From contig JAUIMB010000015.1 of the NCBI GenBank assembly GCA_030432635.1, forward strand, positions 1-64,000: a stretch of DNA of 64,000 nt, written 5' to 3'. The stretch's first letter is position 1. Each line of letters starts with the position of its first letter. This document shows, piece after piece, positions 8,624 through 17,715 of this stretch. The notes beneath the pieces are model-generated. The model did not search any database and had not been told where the DNA came from. It saw only the letters and a program-made list of their open reading frames with translations. The translations under genes were made by a program, and so were the position numbers. The DNA comes from Bacteroidia bacterium (GTDB lineage Bacteria > Bacteroidota > Bacteroidia > Flavobacteriales > Flavobacteriaceae).

Positions 8624-10381
8624 TTAATTAGATAACAGCTTATATTTCTTAATGGTCAATGTTGCAGTTGTTCCGCTGTTGGATTTAGAATCATATTCCA
8701 AAGTGGCCTTCAGTGATTTAGACAAGGCTTTCATCAATGAAATACCGAAGGATGATTGCTTTATTTTTCCTTCAAATCCTTTACCGTTATCAGAGACTTT
8801 TAGAACCATAGCATCTTCAACTTTTGAAAAATCGATATCAATCTGAGGGTTTGCAATGGAATCTGGGAACGCATGTTTCATGGTATTGATAATGAGTTCG
8901 TTTAATATTAATCCTAAAGGTGTAATGGTTTCTAAGTCTAAAATATGTGGTTCTATATTTAATTTAAAGGTGATTGCATTTGTATGGAATTGATGACTTT
9001 CAGAAATATCTTTAACAAGATCACTGATATATTCCTTGGTATTGATACCGACCAATTCCTCTTTATTGTAAAGTTTTTGATGTACCAAAACCATCGATCT
9101 TACTCTGTTTTCAGCTTCTTTGATAGCAGTTTTAGCTTTTTGGTTTTCAACATTTTCAGACTGTAAATACAACAATGACGACACGATTTGAAAGCTGTTT
9201 TTTACACGATGATGTATTTCCTTCAACAACACATTTTTCTCATCAATTGTGGTTTCGAGTAGTGCTTTTTGTCTCGATAGAAGTTGGTTTTGTTTTCGGT
9301 TTTTATAAAATAAAAACGCTAAAATTGATGCAGTGAGTACGCCAAATATGAAGAGGACAAGGTAGAGTTGTTGTTCTTTTTCCTTTTTTAAAAGAGCTTC
9401 TTGCGTTTTTTCCGTTTGGTATTTGGTTTCAAGCTCGTAAACCGTAGCATCACGCTGCTTTTCTTTGATTGTTTCGTACAAACTCAAATACATGTCTCGA
9501 TACTCGAGAGCCGATTCGTAATCAGAAACCAATCTGTAATAATTTGAAAGTGACATTGCCAAAAGACTATTGTCCCTCAACGCTCTGGTGTTTTCAATTG
9601 TCTTTTTGGCACGCTTTATCACAAGTCCCATTCCTGTAGTGTCTTTCAGTCCCACTTTTGCATCTATATAATAGGTGAGGTTTTGATGCCCTAAATGGTT
9701 GTTAGGATGCTCTTCGATGGAGCGCTCCAAAAAAGGTAGCGCTTTCTCATATTTTTTTTGTCTTATGTAGAGATTTCCAAGGTTGGCATAAATGTCGAAG
9801 TCGTATTCCTGACGGATATCAAGTTCTAAACTTTTCAAAAGTAATTCTTCAGCCTTTTCGTAATTTCCTTGAGACGAATTAATGGTTCCTAAGTTGGTTA
9901 GACACTTTTTTTGAAGTTCCAAATCGTTTGCATCAATAGCCTTGTTGAAAGCGATTTCATAATATGCTTTTGCTTTTTCATAATTATCCGAAGTATGGAA
10001 CATCACACCAAGTGAATGATAAATAGACCTTGAATAGTCAAGGTTATAGGTGTCACATATATCAATGCCTTTAAAGTAGAACAAGCTGGCTTTTTCATAA
10101 TTCCCTTCAACAATTTCATTATAGAGTCCTTTGGTTTCATATGCCATAGCAGTTCCCAAATGATAGTTGTTATCTTCGGAAAATCGAAGTGCCTTATCCG
10201 AATATACAAGTGCACTATCATTCTCCTCAAGAATATACTCCCAAGCTAAATCAATATAAAGTCCAACTTTTTCCTGAATATTATCCGTCACATCAATTTG
10301 ACGCAGGAGTTGTTGTTTCTGAGAAATGTCTTGAGCATAGATCAAAAACGGAAAACATAAAACGATTAAAATGGTTTTCAA
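8624..10381 (-). CDS. TPR-containing sensor histidine kinase (HisKA_2 type)
   Basis: Protein of 585 residues. A short signal peptide (1-16, ending IYAQ) precedes TPR repeats (about 25-310), a coiled coil and one membrane helix near 327-345. The HisKA_2 motif KEIHHRVKNS begins at 387, with His390/His391 as phosphoacceptor candidates. The ATPase domain has the N-box NELIINTMKHAF near 495 and DNGKGF near 532. The start is TTG at 10381, only 3 bases after the stop of the glycosylasparaginase gene. The kinase is therefore probably co-transcribed with the GH92, permease and asparaginase genes upstream, and with the LytTR regulator downstream. It has the same architecture as the kinase at 1395-3314 but is clearly divergent in sequence. 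Confidence 0.92.
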   Translation of the reverse strand: MKTILIVLCFPFLIYAQDISQKQQLLRQIDVTDNIQEKVGLYIDLAWEYILEENDSALVYSDKALRFSEDNNYHLGTAMAYETKGLYNEIVEGNYEKASLFYFKGIDICDTYNLDYSRSIYHSLGVMFHTSDNYEKAKAYYEIAFNKAIDANDLELQKKCLTNLGTINSSQGNYEKAEELLLKSLELDIRQEYDFDIYANLGNLYIRQKKYEKALPFLERSIEEHPNNHLGHQNLTYYIDAKVGLKDTTGMGLVIKRAKKTIENTRALRDNSLLAMSLSNYYRLVSDYESALEYRDMYLSLYETIKEKQRDATVYELETKYQTEKTQEALLKKEKEQQLYLVLFIFGVLTASILAFLFYKNRKQNQLLSRQKALLETTIDEKNVLLKEIHHRVKNSFQIVSSLLYLQSENVENQKAKTAIKEAENRVRSMVLVHQKLYNKEELVGINTKEYISDLVKDISESHQFHTNAITFKLNIEPHILDLETITPLGLILNELIINTMKHAFPDSIANPQIDIDFSKVEDAMVLKVSDNGKGFEGKIKQSSFGISLMKALSKSLKATLEYDSKSNSGTTATLTIKKYKLLSN

Positions 10382-10384
10382 GGG

Positions 10385-11389
10385 TTATGTTTTATTATAA
10401 TAATCTGATTGTATTTGTTCATTCACACCATCTTGGAATTTAGTCATGCTAAACCATTGATGGATCGAGTAACTTCCTGTTTCTCCTTTTTTGTTCACGG
10501 CAATATAACCCACTTGAAAGTCTTTGTAATTACTATTGGGTTTATTGACAATTCTACTAATGGCTTCTTCACAAGCCTCTTGAGGTGATTTGCCTTGACG
10601 CATCAATTCTACAACTAGAAAACTGCCAACAGTTTTAACCACTTCCTCTCCTAAACCAGTGGCTACAGCTGCTCCTATTTCGTTATCCACAAATAATCCC
10701 GAACCAATGATTGGAGAATCACCAACACGTCCTCCCATTTTATAGGCTAACCCACTTGTGGTGCATGCACCAGAAATATCACCATTTTTATCAATGGCAA
10801 GCATCCCAATGGTGTCATGGTTTTCAATATTGATAATGGGTTTGTATTTGGCTTCCACTTTCCATTTTTCCCAAGCTTCTTTTGATGCTTCTGTCAAGAG
10901 GTTTTCTGGTTGAAAGCCTTCTGATATGGCAAATTGTTTGGCACCTTCACCTGCGAGCATTACATGTGGTGTGTTCTCCATAACCTTTCTAGCCACTGAA
11001 ATCGCATGTGTAATATTCTGCAGGTATACTACAGCTCCACAATTTCCGTGCTTATCCATGATACAAGCATCCAACGTGACATTTCCATCGCGATCAGGCA
11101 ATCCACCCTTACCCACAGATTGTCCTTTTTCATTGGCTTCTTCAATACGACAGCCTTGCTCAACAGCATCTAAGGCGTTACCTCCAGCTTGTAAGATTTC
11201 CATAGCTTTTGCTGTAGCATCCTTAACGTGCCAAGTTGCAATAACAATTGGTAGCGATGCTATTGCTGAAGGTACTGTGCCTAGTTTTTTGTCTTCGGAA
11301 GGTGTTTCAGCACAATTAACGATTGAACTTCCAACGGTCAGTCCAACTCCTGTAAGTGATGCTTTTTTTATAAAATTTCTACGTTTCAT
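10385..11389 (-). CDS. N4-(beta-N-acetylglucosaminyl)-L-asparaginase (glycosylasparaginase)
   Basis: Ntn-hydrolase of 334 residues that cleaves the GlcNAc-Asn bond, the last step in N-glycan breakdown. The N-terminus MKRRNFIKKASLTGVGL is a Tat-type signal with the RR pair, so it is exported. Autoprocessing in this family occurs before a threonine that becomes the nucleophile; here it is Thr193 in NHDTIGM. Other family signatures are GGNALDAVEQGC near 69-80, SGLAYKMGGRVGDSPIIGSG near 213-232 and ATGLGEEVVK. The ATG overlaps the TGA of the upstream permease gene (ATGA, 11386-11389), indicating translational coupling. The well-known glycosylasparaginase of Elizabethkingia meningoseptica belongs to this group. 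Isoaspartyl peptidase activity is the main alternative but fits the HDTIGM motif less well. Confidence 0.9.
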   Translation of the reverse strand: MKRRNFIKKASLTGVGLTVGSSIVNCAETPSEDKKLGTVPSAIASLPIVIATWHVKDATAKAMEILQAGGNALDAVEQGCRIEEANEKGQSVGKGGLPDRDGNVTLDACIMDKHGNCGAVVYLQNITHAISVARKVMENTPHVMLAGEGAKQFAISEGFQPENLLTEASKEAWEKWKVEAKYKPIINIENHDTIGMLAIDKNGDISGACTTSGLAYKMGGRVGDSPIIGSGLFVDNEIGAAVATGLGEEVVKTVGSFLVVELMRQGKSPQEACEEAISRIVNKPNSNYKDFQVGYIAVNKKGETGSYSIHQWFSMTKFQDGVNEQIQSDYYNKT

Positions 11390-12705
11390 AGTTTGACTAT
11401 TTTACTTGAATTTTTGAGTCCGTAATATAGAATGTAGCCATAACAAATTGTAATACATAAAAAGGCAAGTTTGAATCCTATGGCATCAATTAAATTGCCA
11501 CAAATTAATGGAATGATTGCGCCTCCAACAATAGCCATACAGAGTAAACCTGAACCTTTCGGTTTTAAATCACCAGTACCATCAATGGCTAATGTAAATA
11601 TGGTTGGAAACATAATCGAGTTAAACAAACCAACCGCTAAAATACTCCACATAGAGATTAAACCTGTATTAGAAATTGAAACGATAATTAACAGAATTGC
11701 GAAACTCGCAAAAATGCCTAGCACTTTACCTGGCTTCATGATTTTGGTTAAATACGAACCAACAAAACGACCAATCATGGCTCCAGACCAATAGAAAACC
11801 ACAAAAATTCCGAGGAGTGCTTTGTCATCGGCTCCTTCCAATGATTTAAAGAATATGGTAGCTACAGTATCTGCAATGTTCATTAGTATAGGACTTTCTC
11901 TTATTAATGGAACCATATTCATCTCTTGAAAATAATTGACTAAAAAGCTACCAATAGAGACTTCTGCGCCAACATAGAAGAAAATACCTAAAACGCCTAA
12001 CATCAGGTTTTTGTGTTTGAATGCTCCAGCGTAAGTTCCTGAATGTGTTTCATCAATTAACTTCGGAAGTTTCGCGAAGAAGAAAATTACAGCGATGAGT
12101 AAGATAAATACAGCCAATCCTAAAAATGGCTTTTGAACTGCTGAAGCTTCTGAAGCTAAGTACATTTCTTTAGCTTTACCAGTAAGGCTTGTGATTTCTG
12201 TTTCAGTTTTAATTCTGTCACTTAAAATAAATAAAGCACCAACTGCAGGAGCTATTGCAGTTCCCAATGAGTTAAACGCCTGAGATAAATTTAATCGACT
12301 TGATGCGCCTTCTTCACTTCCTAAAACAGCAACGAAAGGATTGGCTGCGACCTGTAAAATGGTGATGCCTCCTGCCAAAGTGAAATAGGCGAGTATGAAT
12401 ATTCCGAAGATACGATAGGATGCAGCTGGATAAAAAAGTAGACAACCTAATGCCATAGTTAATAAGCCTAAAATGATTCCTTTTTTGTAACCAATTTTTG
12501 AAAGAATATAACTTGCTGGAATTGATAAGACGAAATAGGCTCCAAAAAATGCAAACTGAACCATTATAGCTTGCGCATAGCTTAATGTAAATAGTTCTCT
12601 TAGTCTTGGAACTAATGAATCTACAAAAACTGTAATAAATCCCCAAAGAAAAAACAAGATGGTCAATAAAATAAATGACGAACGATAAGATTTTGTTTGA
12701 CTCAT
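11386..12705 (-). CDS. sugar MFS transporter, FucP-like
   Basis: Integral membrane protein of 439 residues with about 12 helices and the arrangement of the fucose/glucose/galactose:H+ symporter group of the major facilitator superfamily. Typical segments are FFLWGFITVFVDSLVPRL near 18-35, a QFAFFGAYFV helix 2 and AANPFVAVLG near 120. It should import a monosaccharide across the inner membrane. The position between GH92 mannosidase (13 bases upstream) and glycosylasparaginase (4-base overlap) suggests mannose or GlcNAc as substrate, but the sequence does not decide this. Some N-terminal hydrophobic loops are unusually long (around 150-185), which is normal for the family. Confidence 0.88.
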   Translation of the reverse strand: MSQTKSYRSSFILLTILFFLWGFITVFVDSLVPRLRELFTLSYAQAIMVQFAFFGAYFVLSIPASYILSKIGYKKGIILGLLTMALGCLLFYPAASYRIFGIFILAYFTLAGGITILQVAANPFVAVLGSEEGASSRLNLSQAFNSLGTAIAPAVGALFILSDRIKTETEITSLTGKAKEMYLASEASAVQKPFLGLAVFILLIAVIFFFAKLPKLIDETHSGTYAGAFKHKNLMLGVLGIFFYVGAEVSIGSFLVNYFQEMNMVPLIRESPILMNIADTVATIFFKSLEGADDKALLGIFVVFYWSGAMIGRFVGSYLTKIMKPGKVLGIFASFAILLIIVSISNTGLISMWSILAVGLFNSIMFPTIFTLAIDGTGDLKPKGSGLLCMAIVGGAIIPLICGNLIDAIGFKLAFLCITICYGYILYYGLKNSSKIVKL

Positions 12706-12718
12706 AATAAGCTAAAGA

Positions 12719-15667
12719 TTATTTAATCGTGATTTCATCTACAAAAATCCAACTCCTGCCATCATGAGCATGTCCTAAATGCCATTCAGGAAGTTCACCC
12801 ATTTTTTGGGCAATGATCTTTACATAGCGATAGTTTGATTTTAGTTGTTCGAACTTCAGGGTCTTGATGTCTACATCTTCAGAAGGCTTCGGGCCTTCAA
12901 ATGCATAAATGCCAATCGATTTAAAATTTTTGCCATCTTTTGAAACAAGACATTCCACTTCAGTAGGATAAAATATCCAAGACCGTTGGTCTTTCAGGAA
13001 ATTGACATTCACAGCACTGACAGATTTTATACTGCCTAAATCAACCGTTGCTATAACGTCCTCATTCCAATAGCCTTGCCATGTTCCGGTCCTGAAATCC
13101 TGTGTGCCAAAAACACCATCAATAAGTGCATCGTTTCCTCCTGCATTATATTGATTGGCATATTCTGTTTCTAGGGTTATCGAGAGGTTTGGGTCTATTT
13201 TGTAAAATTGGGTTTCAATGGTGGCACTTTTTGAACCGTATCCATCGGAAGCGTATACTTTCAATACATTTGGCTCAGAAATTTTGAAAGGTTTAGTATA
13301 CAAATTGAATTCAGAATCACCTATGCTATAATAAATTTCTGCATCAGAAGCTACAATCCCTAAGCTCACTTCAGTATCTCCTTTGAAAGCGACATCACCA
13401 CTAGCAATAAATGGTGCAGGGACAATGACATGCTCATCAATTGTAGTGATTGGAGCTTCACCTTCGCGACTTCCCCAAACTGCTGGTTTGTCGGTCATCT
13501 TGAATTCCAAGATTCCGCCAGATACGATGTCTTGATGTGTAATGTAGGTTTGTTCTAGGGCTTTTCCATTGAGGTAAGCATATTCAATATACTTGTTGGT
13601 GTCGCTGAGTTGGTCTGCCTTAACCGTGAAATGATTACCGTTTTCTAAGCTAATGGTTGCTTTATTAAACAAAGGTGTCCCGATGATATACTGATTGCTT
13701 GCTGGAGTTACAGGATAAAACCCTAAGGATGAAAATACGTACCAAGCACTCATTTGTCCGCAATCCTCATTTCCTGAAATGCCGTCAGGCGTATTCGTAT
13801 AGAGTTCGGTCAATATTTGATGGACTTTTTCTTGTGTCTTGTGAGGCTTATTGACAAAATTGTAGAGATATGCCATGTGATGACTCGGTTCGTTGCCATG
13901 GGCATACTGACCAATAAGTCCGGTAATGTCAGCTTGGTCTCGACCAGAAGTTTCGGTCTCTGCGGTAAATAGTTTATCCAATTGTGCTTCGAGTTTATCC
14001 TTTCCACCTAAAAGCTTCATAAACCCTGAGACATCTTGAGGGACATAGAAGCTGTATTGCCAAGAATTGGCTTCAGTATAATTAAAATTCACTTCATAAG
14101 GATCGAATGGTGAAAACCAAGCATTCCTGAATCGACCTCTCATAAATGTGGTTTCAGGGTCGTATATATTTTTGTAATGTTGAGCACGTTTTAAATAAGC
14201 TTTGTAATCATCGTCGTTACCCATGGCTTTAGCCATCTGGGCAATTGTCCAGTCGTCATAAGCATATTCTAAGGTTTTGGAGACCGATTCGCTTTCTTCT
14301 TCAACAGGAATAAAACCGAATTCCTTATAGCTTTTAAGTCCTAATTTATCACGCGTGGCACTATGTTTCATAGCTTCAAGTGCTTTTTCAGTATCGTAGT
14401 TTTTAATACCTTTTAAATACGCATCAGAAATGACAGGAACAGCGTGATAGCCAATCATACAGCCAGTATAGCAAGCTGAAAGATCCCAAATCGGCATAAT
14501 ACCACCTTCATCGTACTTTGCTAAAAACGTATTGATAAAATCATTGGTGCGATCCTGTTCAATTATAGTGTATAATGGGTGTGCAGCACGATACGTGTCC
14601 CAAAGTGAGAATACCGTATAATAATCAAAGTCTTTGGTTTGGTGGATGTTTAAATCCACGCCACGATAACGACCATCGACATCCTGATATAAGTTAGGTG
14701 CAATCATTGTGTGGTACAGTGAAGTGTAAAAATTTGTTTTTCTATCCTTGTTTTCAGATTCGATAACAATTTTTTCCAACTGTGTTTCCCAGGAAGTTTG
14801 TGCTTCTGTTTTGACTTCTTCAAAAGTTTTGTTACCTATTTCCTGTTCTAAATTTTTGCGAGCACCTTCCTCATCAACCGGACTTATTGCCACCTTTACG
14901 AATACAGGGTTATTATTAGGATTATCGAATTCAATAGCAGCATACTTGCTCAAAAACTTGTAATTTTTTGAGATTGGAGTGTCTCCTTCCAAATAGCTAA
15001 TGTTTTTTATCGGTTCGGAAAATTGAATTCTGTAAAACAGCTGTTGATTTGTGGCCCAAGCTTTAGAATGTCTAAAACCAGTTAGTGTTGAATCGTTTAG
15101 CATTTGGATTTTATGATCCAATAATTCATCACGATGTTCCAAATCAAGAATAACATATTGATTTTCGGCTTTAGGATATTGGTATTTATGAATGCCACTT
15201 CGGAATGAAACCGTTAACTCGACGTCAATATTGGTAGTATCCAAATGCACCTTATAATAACCAGGCTCAGCGATTTCATTCTCATGCGAGAAGTGTGCAC
15301 GATATCCAATTTCTCCGTTAGAGCCATTATTGAAATTGATGGTGTTTGTTGGCATGAGCAAAATATCACCATAATCACTTACACCTGTACCACTAAGATG
15401 GGTATGCGTAAAGCCATAAATATAGGAATCACTATAGTGATAGCCAGAGCAACCATCCCAACCGTCAAGACGCGTATCTGGTGAAAGTTGCATCATACCA
15501 AAGGGCATGGTTGCGCCTGGATAGGTGTGACCATGACCTCCTGTACCTATAAACGGATTGACATATGCAATAAGGGATTGGTCTTTTTTTGCAATATCAA
15601 TTTGGGTTTCATTAGTACAACTTGCGCATAATAATATGATTAAAAAAAACGGGTAGAATAGTTTCAT
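12719..15667 (-). CDS. GH92 family alpha-mannosidase lipoprotein
   Basis: Glycoside hydrolase of 982 residues. The N-terminus has a lipobox (LLCASC, Cys17), so it is probably anchored in the outer membrane or periplasm. GH92 signatures are VNPFIGTGGHGHTYPGATMP near 37-56, SLWDTYRAAHP near 355 and GNEDCGQMSAWYVFSSLGF near 630-650, which carries catalytic-site acids in the family. A chitobiase-C-like module (about 765-835) and an F5/8 type C (discoidin) carbohydrate-binding module (about 845-982) follow. GH92 enzymes are calcium-dependent exo-alpha-mannosidases acting on N-glycans or yeast mannan; the linkage specificity cannot be read here. It is the first gene of a minus-strand run with the permease and glycosylasparaginase. 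Confidence 0.93.
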   Translation of the reverse strand: MKLFYPFFLIILLCASCTNETQIDIAKKDQSLIAYVNPFIGTGGHGHTYPGATMPFGMMQLSPDTRLDGWDGCSGYHYSDSYIYGFTHTHLSGTGVSDYGDILLMPTNTINFNNGSNGEIGYRAHFSHENEIAEPGYYKVHLDTTNIDVELTVSFRSGIHKYQYPKAENQYVILDLEHRDELLDHKIQMLNDSTLTGFRHSKAWATNQQLFYRIQFSEPIKNISYLEGDTPISKNYKFLSKYAAIEFDNPNNNPVFVKVAISPVDEEGARKNLEQEIGNKTFEEVKTEAQTSWETQLEKIVIESENKDRKTNFYTSLYHTMIAPNLYQDVDGRYRGVDLNIHQTKDFDYYTVFSLWDTYRAAHPLYTIIEQDRTNDFINTFLAKYDEGGIMPIWDLSACYTGCMIGYHAVPVISDAYLKGIKNYDTEKALEAMKHSATRDKLGLKSYKEFGFIPVEEESESVSKTLEYAYDDWTIAQMAKAMGNDDDYKAYLKRAQHYKNIYDPETTFMRGRFRNAWFSPFDPYEVNFNYTEANSWQYSFYVPQDVSGFMKLLGGKDKLEAQLDKLFTAETETSGRDQADITGLIGQYAHGNEPSHHMAYLYNFVNKPHKTQEKVHQILTELYTNTPDGISGNEDCGQMSAWYVFSSLGFYPVTPASNQYIIGTPLFNKATISLENGNHFTVKADQLSDTNKYIEYAYLNGKALEQTYITHQDIVSGGILEFKMTDKPAVWGSREGEAPITTIDEHVIVPAPFIASGDVAFKGDTEVSLGIVASDAEIYYSIGDSEFNLYTKPFKISEPNVLKVYASDGYGSKSATIETQFYKIDPNLSITLETEYANQYNAGGNDALIDGVFGTQDFRTGTWQGYWNEDVIATVDLGSIKSVSAVNVNFLKDQRSWIFYPTEVECLVSKDGKNFKSIGIYAFEGPKPSEDVDIKTLKFEQLKSNYRYVKIIAQKMGELPEWHLGHAHDGRSWIFVDEITIK

Positions 15668-15755
15668 AAAGGGAATTTTAAATCGAAGTAAAAGATACTA
15701 AATCTTGACACGACGATAAATATTTTTCTTAAGATTCCTTTTATTTAACTTGCGT

Positions 15756-17570
15756 TTATTGGATGATTATTTTTTTGGTTACACTTCCAATATCAGTTTT
15801 TATTTCTATAAAATACATGCCAGACATTAGCTTGCTAAGGTCAAGTTGGGTGTTTTGAGAAGTTTTCAGCACCTTTTTTCCGAAGATATCATAACAATTA
15901 ATTGCTAAAATAGTTTGGTCATATGTTAGCTCTATATTGATGTAATCACTTGCAGGATTTGGATATACAGATATAGATTCATCAAGCGTTTGTTCATCTA
16001 AACTCAAAGCATCTACAGCTTGGATTGTGAAATCGACATTTTCGTAGAATGCGTTATTATCAAAAAAACGCAATTTATAATTCGTTCCCATCGTCAGGTC
16101 TAAAAAATTTCCTTGACTACTAAAGCAATCTATTTCTGTTCCGTTACAATTGTCGTAAAGAGCAAAATAGTTGCCATTGCCATTGGATTCATTGATCATA
16201 ATAATTCCATCAATTGGCATAGTAAAGTCGTACCATAGATCAACAACATTGGTTCCATTCGCACAAGAAGTGTCTTCACTTAGTAATAATCCTCCGAAAC
16301 TTGTACTTATTTCTTGTATAGTAGTTGTTACAGTAATATTCTCGGAGTTTGAACAGTCGTCGTTTGAACTTATTTCAATAGCTCTAATATCAAATGTTTG
16401 ATCCCAAAAATCTTCAAACAATTGGTCCTCTGCCCTAAATAACCTTAATTTATAATTTGTGTCAGACGATAAATTGTAAAACACAAAATCGTTATAACCA
16501 CAATCAAGTCGAGTTGTGCCACAGGCATCAAAGATTTCATAATAATTTTCGTTGTAAAATGCCGTGTCAATAATCAAATTACCATTAACAGGCATAGTGA
16601 AATCGTACCAAATATCGGCATAACTATCAACTCCAGATCCATTACATCGGCTAGACGTTTCAAGAATTGCACCATCTATATCATAATTCACTGTAGTAAC
16701 TGAAGTTGTAACACTTAAACTTTCTGTAGAATCACAGTCATCATTTAGAGGGGTATCAATCATAAAATACTTAAAGGAAGGGTTTCCTTCGATACCATTA
16801 AGATACAATAATTCGTTGGACATACGTAATTTATAATTTGTTCCGGCAACTAAACCCCCAAACTGACTTAAGCTTCCACATTGAATTTGATTTCCTGAGC
16901 AGCCGTCATACAATGTAAATGTATCGACTGACGAATTATAGTAAGGCACAAAACCAGAAATCACAAATTTCCCGTCTATAGGCATTGTAAAACTATACCA
17001 AATATCTAAAATTTCTTGAGATGCTCCTGTACAGGTTTCTTGGGTGCTTAAAGTTGCTCCAAACATATTGAAACTTGTTGTTGATTCAGAATAGGAAACT
17101 GTTAATGATTGTGCAGTCATACAATCATCATTTGTTGGCTTTGCTATAACAGTAATTCCAAAATATAAACCATTGAGATTGTCTAAGTCAGCTAAAGATC
17201 TGTATACACGTAGTTTGTAAGTGGTTCCTGACTCTAAATTCGTGAATAGATAATAGGAACTTGGGCAGTGAATTTGACTGCCAGAACAGGAATCATAGAG
17301 TGCAAAATTATTTATTGAAAATATAGAATTGATATATATGTTGCCATTTATTGGCATTGTAAATTCATACCAAATATCACCATAATCTCCTGAAGTTCCT
17401 GTGCAACCTGTTTCGTTATTTATTGATGTATCCGCAATATCAAAGTTAATTGTGGTTTCGGATGTGGTAACTGCTATGTTTTCTGCAGTAGCACACGTGT
17501 CATTTACAGGTTGGGCAAAGAATGTTAAAGACAATAAGAACAATATGATGAAAAAGGATTGACGTTTCAT
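15756..17570 (-). CDS. T9SS-secreted protein with four tandem beta-sandwich-like repeats
   Basis: Protein of 604 residues with a signal peptide (1-20, ending FFAQ). Four tandem repeats of 124-129 residues start at Asn23, 147, 276 and 403. Each has the pattern ND(T/D)C ... IWY(D/E/S)FTMP(I/V)(N/D)G ... (L/I)(Y/F)D.C ... C ... (T/N)YKLR. Four cysteines recur at equivalent places, suggesting two disulfides per repeat. The C-terminus (about 533-604) is a type A T9SS sorting domain with SVYPNPASDYINI and a terminal KKIIIQ, so the protein should be exported through the SprA system and attached to the surface or released. Function is unknown; repeats of this kind resemble adhesin or pre-peptidase C-like modules. 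Upstream region 17571-17715 is shared with a divergent gene. Confidence 0.9.
   Translation of the reverse strand: MKRQSFFIILFLLSLTFFAQPVNDTCATAENIAVTTSETTINFDIADTSINNETGCTGTSGDYGDIWYEFTMPINGNIYINSIFSINNFALYDSCSGSQIHCPSSYYLFTNLESGTTYKLRVYRSLADLDNLNGLYFGITVIAKPTNDDCMTAQSLTVSYSESTTSFNMFGATLSTQETCTGASQEILDIWYSFTMPIDGKFVISGFVPYYNSSVDTFTLYDGCSGNQIQCGSLSQFGGLVAGTNYKLRMSNELLYLNGIEGNPSFKYFMIDTPLNDDCDSTESLSVTTSVTTVNYDIDGAILETSSRCNGSGVDSYADIWYDFTMPVNGNLIIDTAFYNENYYEIFDACGTTRLDCGYNDFVFYNLSSDTNYKLRLFRAEDQLFEDFWDQTFDIRAIEISSNDDCSNSENITVTTTIQEISTSFGGLLLSEDTSCANGTNVVDLWYDFTMPIDGIIMINESNGNGNYFALYDNCNGTEIDCFSSQGNFLDLTMGTNYKLRFFDNNAFYENVDFTIQAVDALSLDEQTLDESISVYPNPASDYINIELTYDQTILAINCYDIFGKKVLKTSQNTQLDLSKLMSGMYFIEIKTDIGSVTKKIIIQ
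15985..17504 (-). repeat. four tandem protein repeats (124-129 codons each)
   Basis: Units begin at about 17504, 17132, 16745 and 16364 and the last ends near 16000. They have diverged at DNA level and are recognised from the protein pattern WYxFTMP plus conserved cysteines. Confidence 0.75.
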
Positions 17571-17715
17571 TGGGTTTGATGTTTGTGAGTTAAAAATAGG
17601 GAATTAAAAACAAAGTATAATGCTCCAAATATGAAATTGAGCTGATTAGTGTTTAACAGTTTCATAAGAATAATCTGTTTACTAATTAATATCTTTACGT
17701 CTTTAAAATTTTTAC

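Noticed and set aside
10926-11396. 156-residue open frame antisense to the glycosylasparaginase gene
   Set aside because: Shadow frame; opposite strand has a full conserved enzyme.
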